Source of the DNA: Microbacterium sp. zg-Y1090
GTDB taxonomy: Bacteria > Actinomycetota > Actinomycetes > Actinomycetales > Microbacteriaceae
Length of the DNA: 64,000 bases
Direction of reading: 5' to 3'
Assembly (NCBI RefSeq): GCF_030246945.1
Contig: NZ_CP126742.1
Coordinates: 2,914,001 to 2,978,000, forward strand
In this document: in pieces, positions 19,087 through 29,136 of the stretch
How the letters are laid out: each line of letters begins with the position of its first letter
Numbering within the stretch: position 1 is the stretch's first letter
Translations under genes and position numbers: made by a program
The notes under the pieces: model-generated
The model's input: only the letters and a program-made list of their open reading frames with translations
Told to the model about the DNA's origin: nothing
The model's database searches: none

Positions 19087-19539
19087 TCACTCCGGAACGA
19101 GCAGGGCGAGCGTCTCGGCGACGAGGGCGGGCTTGGCGGCGCCGTCGATCTCGACGGTCGTGCGCATGCCGACCCGCACGCCCTGCGGCGTCTCGTCCAC
19201 CGATGCCAGCTCGCTGACCGCCCGCACGCGCGACCCCGCGCGCACCGGCTGCAGGAACCGCACCCGGTCGAGCCCATAGTTCACCGCCATCGCCACACCG
19301 CCGACCTGCAGCAGCCCGTCGGTGAGCCGCGGCAGCAGCGACAGGGTCAGGTATCCGTGCGCGATCGTCCCCCCGAAGGGGCCGGATGCCGCGCGGTCGG
19401 CGTCCACGTGGATCCACTGCCGGTCCTCGGTCGCCTCGGCGAACGCGGTGATGCGCTCCTGGGTGATCTCGAACCACTCCCCCGTCGCCGAGCTGCCGAC
19501 AGCCCCGGCCAGCCCAGCGGGCGACTCCACCGCGATCAT
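19087..19539 (-). CDS. MaoC-like (R)-specific hydratase/dehydratase
   Basis: A 150-residue hot-dog-fold protein. The hydratase motif is visible as FAEATEDRQWIHVD followed by GPFGGTIAHGYLTLSL, with the catalytic Asp and His. Such enzymes hydrate enoyl-CoA or act in polyhydroxyalkanoate and fatty-acid routes. Its ATG overlaps the stop of the SDR gene (ATGA), and it is the last gene of the ADH-SDR-MaoC operon. It converges with the aldehyde dehydrogenase gene 10 nt away, with no clear terminator between. Confidence 0.92.
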   Translation of the reverse strand: MIAVESPAGLAGAVGSSATGEWFEITQERITAFAEATEDRQWIHVDADRAASGPFGGTIAHGYLTLSLLPRLTDGLLQVGGVAMAVNYGLDRVRFLQPVRAGSRVRAVSELASVDETPQGVRVGMRTTVEIDGAAKPALVAETLALLVPE

Positions 19540-20294
19540 GCGCGCGGCCCGCCGGCGACGTACAGCACCTGGCCCGAGACGAAGCCGGCATCCTCGCGCG
19601 TGAAGAACGCGACCGCAGCGGCCACGTCCTCCGGTGTCCCTCCTCGTCCCACCGGGATCTCCTTCGCCATCGCGGCGACGAAGTCCTCGAACGGAACCCC
19701 CATGCGCTCGGCGGTCGCCCGCGTCATGTCGGTCTGGATGAACCCCGGCGCCACGGCGTTCGCCGTCACCCCGTACCGGCCGAGCTCGATCGCGAGCGTC
19801 TTGGTGAACCCCTGCATCCCGGCCTTCGCAGCGGCGTAGTTCGCCTGCCCGCGGTTGCCGAGAGCCGACGTCGACGACAGGTTCACGATGCGGCCCCACC
19901 CGGCATCCACCATGTGCGCCTGCACCGCCTTGGTCATGAGGAACGCCCCACGCAGGTGCACGGTCATCACCGCATCCCAGTCGTCCGCGCTCATCTTGAA
20001 CAGCAGGTTGTCGCGGATGATGCCCGCGTTGTTCACCAGGATCGTCGGCGCACCCAGCGACGACGTGACCTGCTCGACGGCGGATGCCACGGCGTCGGCA
20101 TCGGCGACGTCGGCACCGACGGCGAGGGCGTGGCCGCCGTCGGCTTCGATCGCGGCGACGGTGTCGGCGCAGTCGGCCGCGTCGAGGTCGAGCACGGCGA
20201 CGGCGTGACCGTCGGCGGCGAGGCGGCGCGCGGTGGCGGCGCCGATGCCGCGGGCGGCGCCGGTGACGATGGCGGTGCGGTCGGAAGAGGTCAT
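19536..20294 (-). CDS. short-chain dehydrogenase, 3-oxoacyl-ACP/acetoacetyl-CoA reductase type
   Basis: A 252-residue classical SDR. NADP-binding TGAARGIG at the N-terminus, NNAG, the catalytic Ser in NLSSTSALG and Tyr-Lys in YAAAK, and the C-terminal SGQVLYVAGG ending match FabG/PhaB enzymes. Paired with a MaoC hydratase, it would interconvert 3-oxoacyl and 3-hydroxyacyl thioesters. The gene sits 28 nt after the ADH gene and overlaps MaoC by 4 nt. Confidence 0.93.
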   Translation of the reverse strand: MTSSDRTAIVTGAARGIGAATARRLAADGHAVAVLDLDAADCADTVAAIEADGGHALAVGADVADADAVASAVEQVTSSLGAPTILVNNAGIIRDNLLFKMSADDWDAVMTVHLRGAFLMTKAVQAHMVDAGWGRIVNLSSTSALGNRGQANYAAAKAGMQGFTKTLAIELGRYGVTANAVAPGFIQTDMTRATAERMGVPFEDFVAAMAKEIPVGRGGTPEDVAAAVAFFTREDAGFVSGQVLYVAGGPRA

Positions 20295-20322
20295 GCGGGT
20301 GTCCTTTCGTCGGGAGATGAGG

Positions 20323-21438
20323 TCAGAAGACGATGAGCTGGCGCAGCTCGCCGCCGGCGGCGAGGCGGTCCATCGCGGCGTCGATGTCGGCGAGGCCGAT
20401 CCGCGAGGTCACGAGGCGTTCGAGCGGCAGCCGGCCGGCACGCCACAGGTCGATGTAGCGCGGGATGTCGCGGGCGGGCACCGCCGAGCCGAGGTAGCTG
20501 CCGATGACCGTGCGCGCTTCGGCTGTCAGCTGCAGGGGCGACACCGCGGCCCGGGCGTCGGGACCCGGGAGCCCCACGGTCACGGTGGTGCCGCCGGGCG
20601 CGGTGAGCGCCAGGGCGGCCTCGAAGGCCCGGGCGGATCCCGCGGCCTCGATCACCGAGGGCACCCGGATGCCGCGCGCCACGGCATCCGCCGGCTCGAG
20701 GGCATCGACGGCGCCGAGCTCGCGGGCGAGCGCGAGCTTGCCCGGCACGGCATCGACGCCGATCGCCTCGAGGCCGAGGGCCACGGCGACCAGCAGCGCG
20801 GCCATGCCCACGCCCCCGAGACCGACGATCACCACGGCGCTTCCGGGCGCCGGGCGCGCGGCGTTGAGCACGGCGCCACCCCCGGTGAGCACGGCGCACC
20901 CCAGCAGCGCCGCGATGTCGGCGGGGACGTCGGGCGGCACCGGCACGACGGAGGTGCGGCTCACCACGGCGTGGGTGGCGAAGCCGCTGACACCGAGGTG
21001 GTGGAACACGGGCTCGGCGGCGTCCGCCCCGGCATGTCGATGCAGTCGCATCCCGCCGCCGACGAGCGTGCCGGCGGTGTTGGCCGCCGTGCCGACGTCG
21101 CACGGCAGACGCCCGTCGGTCGCGCATCCCGCGCACGCGCCGCAGCGCGGCAGGAAGGTCATCACGACGCGCACCCCGGGGCGCAGATCGTCGACGCCGG
21201 TGCCCACCCGCTCGACGATGCCGGCCGCTTCGTGCCCGAGCAGCATCGGGGTCGGTCGGCGGCGGTTGCCGTCGACGACGCTGAGGTCGGAGTGGCACAC
21301 CCCGGCGGCCTCGATGCGCACGAGCACCTCGCCCTGGCCAGGCTCGTCGAGCTCGAGCGGTCCGACGGTGAACGGGCGGGATGCCGCGTAGGGCGCATCC
21401 GCCCCCGACACCTCCAGCACGGCTCCCGTGATCTGCAT
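20323..21438 (-). CDS. zinc-dependent alcohol dehydrogenase (MDR family)
   Basis: A 371-residue medium-chain dehydrogenase. The catalytic-zinc set is seen as GVCHSDLSVVDG and LGHEAAGIVE; the structural-zinc loop is shortened (CGACAGCATDGRLPCD). The Rossmann motif is GLGGVGMAALL and the NAD-selecting Asp follows. The start at MQITGAVLEV has a GAGGAGG site; an upstream in-frame start lacks one. Similar to class III-like and aryl-alcohol dehydrogenases. First gene of the operon, so alcohol to aldehyde oxidation may feed the nearby aldehyde dehydrogenase. Confidence 0.93.
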   Translation of the reverse strand: MQITGAVLEVSGADAPYAASRPFTVGPLELDEPGQGEVLVRIEAAGVCHSDLSVVDGNRRRPTPMLLGHEAAGIVERVGTGVDDLRPGVRVVMTFLPRCGACAGCATDGRLPCDVGTAANTAGTLVGGGMRLHRHAGADAAEPVFHHLGVSGFATHAVVSRTSVVPVPPDVPADIAALLGCAVLTGGGAVLNAARPAPGSAVVIVGLGGVGMAALLVAVALGLEAIGVDAVPGKLALARELGAVDALEPADAVARGIRVPSVIEAAGSARAFEAALALTAPGGTTVTVGLPGPDARAAVSPLQLTAEARTVIGSYLGSAVPARDIPRYIDLWRAGRLPLERLVTSRIGLADIDAAMDRLAAGGELRQLIVF

Positions 21439-21680
21439 CCGAACCTCCTCGTCCGAGCGCGCCGCGACGCGCGTGCGCACCAGCATACCGACTGCGCGGT
21501 ATGTACGCGCCTCGCCCGCCCCGCGCGGCGCTCGCCGCCGGCTCGGGCGTTCTCACAGCTTGCGGATAACGGCGCGCCCTAGCCTGAATCCACCATGGAT
21601 GACCCTCCCTCTCATAGTCCCGCGCCCTCTGACTGCCCAGCCGCCATCGCGGCACGTTCAACGGTCAGGGGGTGTGAAAA

Positions 21681-23048
21681 GTGAACGAGTGGATCATGCT
21701 CGCCATCGGCGTGGTCCTGACGATCGGCACCGGACTGTTCGTGGCCAGCGAGTTCGCGCTGGTGAACCTCGACCGGCATGAGCTCGAGGCGCGGCGCGCC
21801 CGCGGCGAGCGCGGCCTCGACGGCACGATCTCCGCGCTGCGGATCACGTCGACCCACCTGTCCAGTGCGCAGCTGGGCATCACGCTGACGACCCTGCTGA
21901 CCGGCTATACGTTCGAGCCGGCGATCAGCAGCATGCTCCGTGAGCCGCTGCTGCAGCTCGGGGTGCCCGAGGGCGCCGTCTCGCCCCTCGGCGCGGTCAC
22001 CGGCATCCTGCTGGCGACGCTGTTCTCGATGATCGTCGGCGAACTCGTGCCGAAGAACTTCGCCCTCGCCCTGCCGCTGGCCACCGCCAAGGTGGTGACG
22101 CCGTTCCAGCGTGCGTTCACCGCGGTCTTCAAGCCGCTGATCCTGCTGTTCAACAACACCGCGAACGCGATCATCAGGTCGATGGGCATCGAGCCCAAGG
22201 AGGAGCTCTCGGGCGCCCGCAGCGCCGACGAGCTGTCATACCTCATCCGCCACTCCGCGACGGCAGGTCTGCTCGACAACTCCGACGCCCAGCTGCTGCG
22301 CCGCACCCTGCGGTTCGCCGAGCACGACGCGTCGGAAGTGATGACCCCGCGCGTGCGCATGGTCAGCGTCGACGTCGCCGACACCGCCGACACCGTCATC
22401 GCGCAGTCGCGCGCCACCGGGTTCTCGCGGTTCCCCGTGATCGACGGCACCCCCGACCGCGTCGTGGGCGTCGTGCACGTCAAGCACGCGTTCGCGGTGC
22501 CGCTCGACCAGCGCACCGCGACCCGTGCCGACGCGCTGATGAGCGACGTGCGCACCGTCCCCGAGGGAATGGGCGCCGACCACCTGCTCACCCTGCTGCG
22601 CACCGAGGGCCTGCAGATCGCCGTCGTCGGCGACGAGTACGGCGGCACCGCCGGCATCGTCACCCTCGAGGACCTCGTCGAGGAGATCGTGGGCGAACTG
22701 GAGGACGAGCACGACCGCACCCGCACCGGCATCCTGCGCTCGGGCCGCTCGGTCACCTTCGACGCGAGCTGGCGCCCCGACGAGGTGCTCGACCGCACCG
22801 GCGTGGAGATCCCCGAGGAGGGCGACTACGAGACCGCCGGCGGGTACGTCACCGACGTGCTCGAGCGCCTGCCCGAACTGGGCGACGAAGTGCGCCTGGA
22901 TGCCGGCACGCTGCGTGTCGAGCGCATCGACGGGCACCGCATCGTGCGCCTGCGCTTCACCCCCGACGAGCCGGAGACCGATCCCAGCCTCATGACCGAC
23001 CACGACAGAACCGTCGAGAGCATCCTGAAGGGGGCCCGCCATGAGTGA
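21681..23048 (+). CDS. CNNM/hemolysin-family membrane protein with CBS pair
   Basis: A 455-residue protein of the CorB/CorC (CNNM, DUF21) family, linked to magnesium or other ion transport. The N-terminal 200 residues carry the DUF21 helices (GLFVASEFALVNLDRHE, SSAQLGITLTTLLTGY, GELVPKNFALALP). Two CBS domains follow (EVMTPRVRMVSVD, GTAGIVTLEDLVEEIVGE) and then a CorC_HlyC C-terminal domain. The start is a GTG after GGGGTGTGAAAA. It overlaps the next gene by 8 nt, so the two are a translation-coupled pair. Confidence 0.9.
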   Translation: MNEWIMLAIGVVLTIGTGLFVASEFALVNLDRHELEARRARGERGLDGTISALRITSTHLSSAQLGITLTTLLTGYTFEPAISSMLREPLLQLGVPEGAVSPLGAVTGILLATLFSMIVGELVPKNFALALPLATAKVVTPFQRAFTAVFKPLILLFNNTANAIIRSMGIEPKEELSGARSADELSYLIRHSATAGLLDNSDAQLLRRTLRFAEHDASEVMTPRVRMVSVDVADTADTVIAQSRATGFSRFPVIDGTPDRVVGVVHVKHAFAVPLDQRTATRADALMSDVRTVPEGMGADHLLTLLRTEGLQIAVVGDEYGGTAGIVTLEDLVEEIVGELEDEHDRTRTGILRSGRSVTFDASWRPDEVLDRTGVEIPEEGDYETAGGYVTDVLERLPELGDEVRLDAGTLRVERIDGHRIVRLRFTPDEPETDPSLMTDHDRTVESILKGARHE

Positions 23049-24087
23049 GGACATCTGGGGCATCGTCTGGCTGTTCGTCCTGCTCATCGGCAACGCCTTC
23101 TTCGTCGGCGCCGAGTTCGCCGTGATCTCCGCGCGCCGCTCGCAGATCGAGCCCCTCGCCGCCCGCGGCAGCAAGGCCGCGAAGACCACGCTGTGGGCGA
23201 TGGAGCACGCGACGCTCATGCTGGCCACGAGCCAGCTGGGCATCACCGTCTGCTCGCTGCTGATCCTGAACGTGTCGGAGCCGGCGATCCACCATCTGCT
23301 CGAGATCCCGCTGGGTCTCACCGGCCTCACGCCCGAGCTGATCGGCATCGTCGCGTTCGCCATCGCCCTGGCGCTGGTGACGTTCCTGCACGTGGTGTTC
23401 GGCGAGATGATCCCGAAGAACATCGCGTTCTCGGTGCCCGACCGCGCGGCGCTCATCCTCGCGCCCGCCCTCGTGGGCGTCGCGAAGGTGTTCAAGCCGG
23501 TCATCTGGACGCTGAACGCCGCGGCCAACGGCATTCTGCGCCTGTTCCGCGTGCAGCCGAAGAACGAGGCCACCAGCACCTACACGCTCGACGAGGTCGC
23601 CAACATCGTGGAGCAGTCGCGCCGCGAAGGCACCCTCATGGACGCGTCGGGCACGCTGGCGGGCGCGTTCGAGTTCACCGAGCGCACCGTCGCCGACGTC
23701 GACGTGCCGCTGGACGGAATGGTGCTGCTGCCGGTGGGTGCGACCCCCGCCGACGTGCAGCGGGCCGTCGCCGAGCACGGGTTCTCCCGCTACGTGCTGG
23801 CCAGCGACGACGGCGAGCCGCTCGCCTACGTGCACATGAAGGACGTGATGGACCTCGACAGTGCCGAGCAGTTCCACGCTCCGATTCCCGAGAAGCGCCT
23901 GCGACGCCTGGCGACGGTGCACCGCACGGCCGAGCTGGAGGACGCGATGGCGATGCTGCGGCGCCGGGGCGCGCACGTGGCGCGCAGCCTCGACGCCGAC
24001 GGCCGCACCGTCGGCCTGCTGTACCTCGAGGACGTCCTCGAGGTACTGGTCGGCGAGATCGAGGATGCCACGGCGACCGCCGGCTGA
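23041..24087 (+). CDS. second CNNM/hemolysin-family membrane protein
   Basis: A 348-residue paralogue of the upstream gene. The DUF21 part is complete (FFVGAEFAVISARRSQIE, TSQLGITVCSLL, HVVFGEMIPKNIAFS), followed by CBS domains (YVLASDDGEPLAYVHMKDV, GLLYLEDVLEVLVGEIED). It stops right after the second CBS domain and so lacks the CorC_HlyC domain that the first copy has. The pair may act as a hetero-oligomer. It ends just before a 20-bp-stem terminator. Confidence 0.9.
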   Translation: MSEDIWGIVWLFVLLIGNAFFVGAEFAVISARRSQIEPLAARGSKAAKTTLWAMEHATLMLATSQLGITVCSLLILNVSEPAIHHLLEIPLGLTGLTPELIGIVAFAIALALVTFLHVVFGEMIPKNIAFSVPDRAALILAPALVGVAKVFKPVIWTLNAAANGILRLFRVQPKNEATSTYTLDEVANIVEQSRREGTLMDASGTLAGAFEFTERTVADVDVPLDGMVLLPVGATPADVQRAVAEHGFSRYVLASDDGEPLAYVHMKDVMDLDSAEQFHAPIPEKRLRRLATVHRTAELEDAMAMLRRRGAHVARSLDADGRTVGLLYLEDVLEVLVGEIEDATATAG

Positions 24088-24089
24088 CC

Positions 24090-24140
24090 CGCATGACGAA
24101 GGCCCCCGGTGCAGTGCACGCCGGGGGCCTTCGTCATGCG
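24090..24140. terminator. bidirectional terminator
   Basis: A perfect 20-bp stem (CGCATGACGAAGGCCCCCGG and its complement) with an 11-nt loop, 2 nt after the CNNM stop and 6 nt from the hspR stop. It separates two convergent operons. Confidence 0.9.
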
Positions 24141-24146
24141 GTGGTC

Positions 24147-24581
24147 TCAGTCGTGGTCGGGATGCCGCGGACGCCAGAGCACCACATCGGTGGCGCGACG
24201 CACGCGCTTTCCGTGGCGCAGCGTGATCACGCCGCCGCTGGGTCCTGCGGCGAAGACGCGGGCTCCGGGGCGGTTCTCGATTTCGGCGCGCACGCGGCTC
24301 TCGAGGTCGCGCACCTGACGGCGCAGCTCGCGCACATGGTTCTCGAGGTCGACGATGCGGGAGATGGCGGGCAGGCTCATGCCCTCCGCCGACAGGCGCG
24401 CGACTTCGCGCAGCTGTTCGACGTCACGCGGCGAGTAGCGTCGCGAGCCGCCCTGCGTGCGCGCGGGCACGACCAACCCGATGCGGTCGTACTGACGAAG
24501 AGTCTGCGGGTGCATGCCGGCGAGCTCCGCCGCCACGGCGATGGCGAAGATGGGCATGTCGTCGTCGATCTCGTCGTTCAT
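24147..24581 (-). CDS. hspR: MerR-type heat-shock repressor HspR
   Basis: A 144-residue MerR-family protein that represses the dnaK operon. The HTH is AVAAELAGMHPQTLRQYDRIGLV, followed by GSRRYSPRDVEQLREV and the GMSLPAISRIVDLE coiled coil; these are typical of HspR. The start is the ATG before NDEIDDDMP. The C-terminal half is basic. Fourth gene of dnaK-grpE-dnaJ-hspR, so it feeds back on its own operon through the HAIR sites in front of dnaK. A large hairpin separates it from dnaJ. Confidence 0.93.
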   Translation of the reverse strand: MNDEIDDDMPIFAIAVAAELAGMHPQTLRQYDRIGLVVPARTQGGSRRYSPRDVEQLREVARLSAEGMSLPAISRIVDLENHVRELRRQVRDLESRVRAEIENRPGARVFAAGPSGGVITLRHGKRVRRATDVVLWRPRHPDHD

Positions 24582-24602
24582 GCGCTCACCCCCTCCGGTC
24601 AC

Positions 24603-24676
24603 GAGCGTAGGAGATGGCGCGAGGGAAGGAGCGGATGCCACGCATCCGCCCTTCGCCGGTCACATCTCCTACGCTC
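24603..24676 (-). other. two-tier inverted repeat between dnaJ and hspR
   Basis: Outer arms GAGCGTAGGAGATG (24603-24616) and its exact complement (24663-24676) enclose a second hairpin, GCGGATGC-cac-GCATCCGC. The 115-bp gap is the only long one in the operon, so this may be an internal terminator or processing site that sets HspR below DnaK. Confidence 0.65.
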
Positions 24677-24696
24677 ACGACGGCACACATCGCGGC

Positions 24697-25692
24697 TCAG
24701 CCGCGAGCCTTCTGCATGAGGTCGGCGCGCGGGTTGTCCTTGGGCTCGAGCTCGTGGAACCGCTCGAGCGCCTCCTTCGCCTCGCCCTCCAGGTGGGACG
24801 GCACGGCGATCTGCACCTCGGCCAGGAGGTCGCCGGTGCCCTTGGACGTCGCCACTCCGCGGCCCTTCACGCGCAGCACGCGGCCCGACGGCGTTCCCGG
24901 GGCGACGCGCAGCTTCACGGGGTCACCGCCCAGGGTCGGCACCTCGATCGTGGCCCCGAGCACCGCCTCGGTGAAGGTCACCGGCACCGTCACCCGCAGA
25001 TTCAGTCCGTCCCGCGTGAAGACGGGGTGCGGGCGAACGGTCACCGACACGACGATGTCGCCGTTCTCGCCGCCGTCGGGAGACGGGCGACCGCGGCCAC
25101 GCAGCCGGATCTTCTGGCCGTCCTTGACCCCGGCGGGGATCTTCACCTTGAACGGCTTGCCGTCCTCGCCCTGCAGGGTGATGGTCTCGCCCTTGGTGGC
25201 GGTGAGGAAGTCGATCGTGGTGCGCGCGGTGACATCTCCCCCCTTGGTGGGTCCACCGAATCCGCGGAATCCGCCCGAGGTCTGGCCGAACCGGCCGGAG
25301 CCGAATCGTCCGCCCTGCTGGTTGAACATCGAGAAGATGTCGTCGAAGTCGTCCGCCTGGAAGCGCGTGCCTCCGCCGCCGCGGCCCTGACCGAACATGC
25401 TGAACACGTCCTCGAACCCGCCGGTGCCCTGACCGCCCGCCGTGAAGCGGGCGCCCGAGCCCATGGCGCGGATCTGGTCGTACTCGGCGCGCTGCTCAGG
25501 GTCGCTCAGCACGGCGTATGCCTCGCTGATCTCCTTGAACTTCGCCTCCGCGTTGGCGTCCCCCTGATTGGAGTCGGGGTGGTACTTGCGCGCGAGCTTG
25601 CGATACGTCTTCTTCAGATCAGCGTCGCTCACGTCCTTGGCCACCCCGAGCACGGAGTAGAAGTCCTTGTCGAACCAGTCCTGACTCGCCAT
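24697..25692 (-). CDS. dnaJ: DnaJ-type co-chaperone without zinc finger
   Basis: A 331-residue J-domain protein that stimulates DnaK. The J domain has HPD (KYHPDSN) near residue 37; a Gly/Phe region with repeated GRFG/GGF follows (about 75-150), then two C-terminal substrate-binding domains ([46 protein letters not shown]). The CxxCxGxG zinc-finger repeats expected in the operonic DnaJ of many actinobacteria are absent, so it has the CbpA-type layout. It starts 9 nt after grpE. Confidence 0.93.
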   Translation of the reverse strand: MASQDWFDKDFYSVLGVAKDVSDADLKKTYRKLARKYHPDSNQGDANAEAKFKEISEAYAVLSDPEQRAEYDQIRAMGSGARFTAGGQGTGGFEDVFSMFGQGRGGGGTRFQADDFDDIFSMFNQQGGRFGSGRFGQTSGGFRGFGGPTKGGDVTARTTIDFLTATKGETITLQGEDGKPFKVKIPAGVKDGQKIRLRGRGRPSPDGGENGDIVVSVTVRPHPVFTRDGLNLRVTVPVTFTEAVLGATIEVPTLGGDPVKLRVAPGTPSGRVLRVKGRGVATSKGTGDLLAEVQIAVPSHLEGEAKEALERFHELEPKDNPRADLMQKARG

Positions 25693-25701
25693 CGGCTGCC
25701 C

Positions 25702-26391
25702 TTACTCGGTCGGGACCGCGACGACGACCTTGGCCGGACGAAGCTCGGTGGTGCCCAGGCGGTAGCCCACCTCGACGACCTCGAGGATCGTGGGCTCGGT
25801 CGTCCCGGCGGTCGGGGCCTGGAAGATCGCCTCGTGCTGCTGCGGGTCGAACGTCTCGCCGGCAGCGCCGTAGCGCTCCACACCGAGACGGGTGACGATT
25901 CCGCGCAGCTTCTCGGCGATCGCCGACAGCGCCGTGCCCTCGACCAGGTCGCCGTGCTTCTCGGCACGGTCGAGGTCGTCGAGCACGGGCAGCAGTCCCT
26001 TGGCGACCGTCCCCTTCGCACGCTCGATCTCCAGCTCGCGCTGATCCTCGGTACGCCGACGGTAGTTGGCGTACTCGGCCTGCAGCCGCTTGAGGTCCAC
26101 GAGCAGATCGTTGTCCTCGCCCGCGGCGGCCACGCCGGCCGCACCATCGGCACCGGCAGCCTCATCGGACTGCACGGCGGCGAGGATGTCGTCGATGGTC
26201 AGCTCGATGTCCTCGGCCTCGCCCTGCAGCTCGGCATCGGCCTCGGCTGCTGCGTCGCCTTCGGCGTCCCCGGCGGGGGCTGCGGATGCCGAGGCTGCGC
26301 CCCCGTGCGAGTCGGGGCCGGAGGCTCGCGCCTCCGACCCCTCGTCACCGGGGACTCCGTCGATGGGCTCTTCGAAGTCCTTGTCGGTCAT
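25702..26391 (-). CDS. grpE: nucleotide exchange factor GrpE
   Basis: A 229-residue GrpE that releases ADP from DnaK. The first 90 residues are an acidic, Ala/Glu/Asp-rich disordered region. The coiled coil (LLVDLKRLQAEYANYRRRTE) and the beta domain with YGAAGETFDPQQHEAI are conserved, and it ends with LRPAKVVVAVP. It lies 11 nt after dnaK and 9 nt before dnaJ, so all three are co-transcribed. Confidence 0.95.
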   Translation of the reverse strand: MTDKDFEEPIDGVPGDEGSEARASGPDSHGGAASASAAPAGDAEGDAAAEADAELQGEAEDIELTIDDILAAVQSDEAAGADGAAGVAAAGEDNDLLVDLKRLQAEYANYRRRTEDQRELEIERAKGTVAKGLLPVLDDLDRAEKHGDLVEGTALSAIAEKLRGIVTRLGVERYGAAGETFDPQQHEAIFQAPTAGTTEPTILEVVEVGYRLGTTELRPAKVVVAVPTE

Positions 26392-26402
26392 GTCTCGATT
26401 CT

Positions 26403-28376
<1,974 letters not shown>

Positions 28377-28382
28377 TCAACC

Positions 28383-28401
28383 TTGATACGAGTGCTATCA
28401 A
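28383..28401 (-). promoter_or_regulatory. HAIR-type HspR operator, distal
   Basis: TTGATA, a 7-nt spacer and TATCAA, a perfect 6-bp-arm palindrome 112 nt upstream of dnaK, 68 nt from the proximal site. The arms keep CTTGA/TCAA of the HAIR consensus but have ATA in place of AGT. It probably overlaps the dnaK promoter region. Confidence 0.65.
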
Positions 28402-28449
28402 CTTTGCCCGACGTCCCTATCGACCAGAGGGGGCGACGACGCCGGGGGA

Positions 28450-29136
28450 TCAGGCGTCGTCGAGGTACCGGACGACGGCCTGCACACGCCGGTGACCGTC
28501 GGCGTCGACGCACAGACCGAGCGCGTCGTAGATGCGCGACATGTGCTGTACGACCGCCTTCTCGGTGAGGAAGAGAGCGGCGGCGATCGCGGCGTTGCTC
28601 TGGCCCTCCGCGACCAGAGCCAGCACTTCCTGCTGGCGCGGAGTCAGGGATCGGACCGCCGAGGTGGAGCGCCGGGCGCGGTCGACCATGACGGCGACGA
28701 CGTCCGGGTCGAGCACGGTTCCCCCCGCAGCGACGACGGCGAGATCCCGCACGAAGGTGTCGATGTCGGCGATGCGCTGCTTGAGCAGATACCCGACTCC
28801 TCCCGTTGCGCCGCCGGCGCTGCCCGCATCGGGGCCGAGAAGCAGGTGGGCGTAGCTGCGCTGCACGTGCTGCGACAGCACCACCACACCGGTTGCCGGG
28901 TGCGCCGCGCGCACCGCGAGAGCTGCGACCAGGCCTTCGTCGGTGTGCGTCGGCGGCATCCGGATGTCGGTGACGACCAGATCCGGCTCATACCGGGCCA
29001 CGGCATCGCACAGCAGCGCCGCGTCGGCGAGCGACGCGGCCACCTCGTGACCGACATCGGCGAGCAGCAGCTCCAGGCCGCGCCGGATGAGCGTCTCGTC
29101 CTCGACGATCACGATGCGCAGGGCAGTGTCACGCAC
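28450..29136 (-). CDS. NarL/LuxR-type response regulator
   Basis: A 228-residue regulator. The receiver has the acidic pair VEDETLI, the phospho-Asp in DLVVTDIRMPP (about residue 58) and the Lys in YLLKQRIADI. The C-terminal LuxR HTH is LTPRQQEVLALVAEG followed by SNAAIAAALFLTEKAVVQHMSR. It overlaps the upstream histidine kinase by 28 nt, so the two form a pair. The nearest sequence style is LiaR/DegU-like. It ends just before the dnaK promoter region. Confidence 0.93.
   Translation of the reverse strand: MRDTALRIVIVEDETLIRRGLELLLADVGHEVAASLADAALLCDAVARYEPDLVVTDIRMPPTHTDEGLVAALAVRAAHPATGVVVLSQHVQRSYAHLLLGPDAGSAGGATGGVGYLLKQRIADIDTFVRDLAVVAAGGTVLDPDVVAVMVDRARRSTSAVRSLTPRQQEVLALVAEGQSNAAIAAALFLTEKAVVQHMSRIYDALGLCVDADGHRRVQAVVRYLDDA

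Noticed and set aside
16944..19277. A 777-codon minus-strand frame opposite the aldehyde dehydrogenase
   Set aside because: Composition artefact of the coding strand; the dehydrogenase with its catalytic motifs is on the plus strand.
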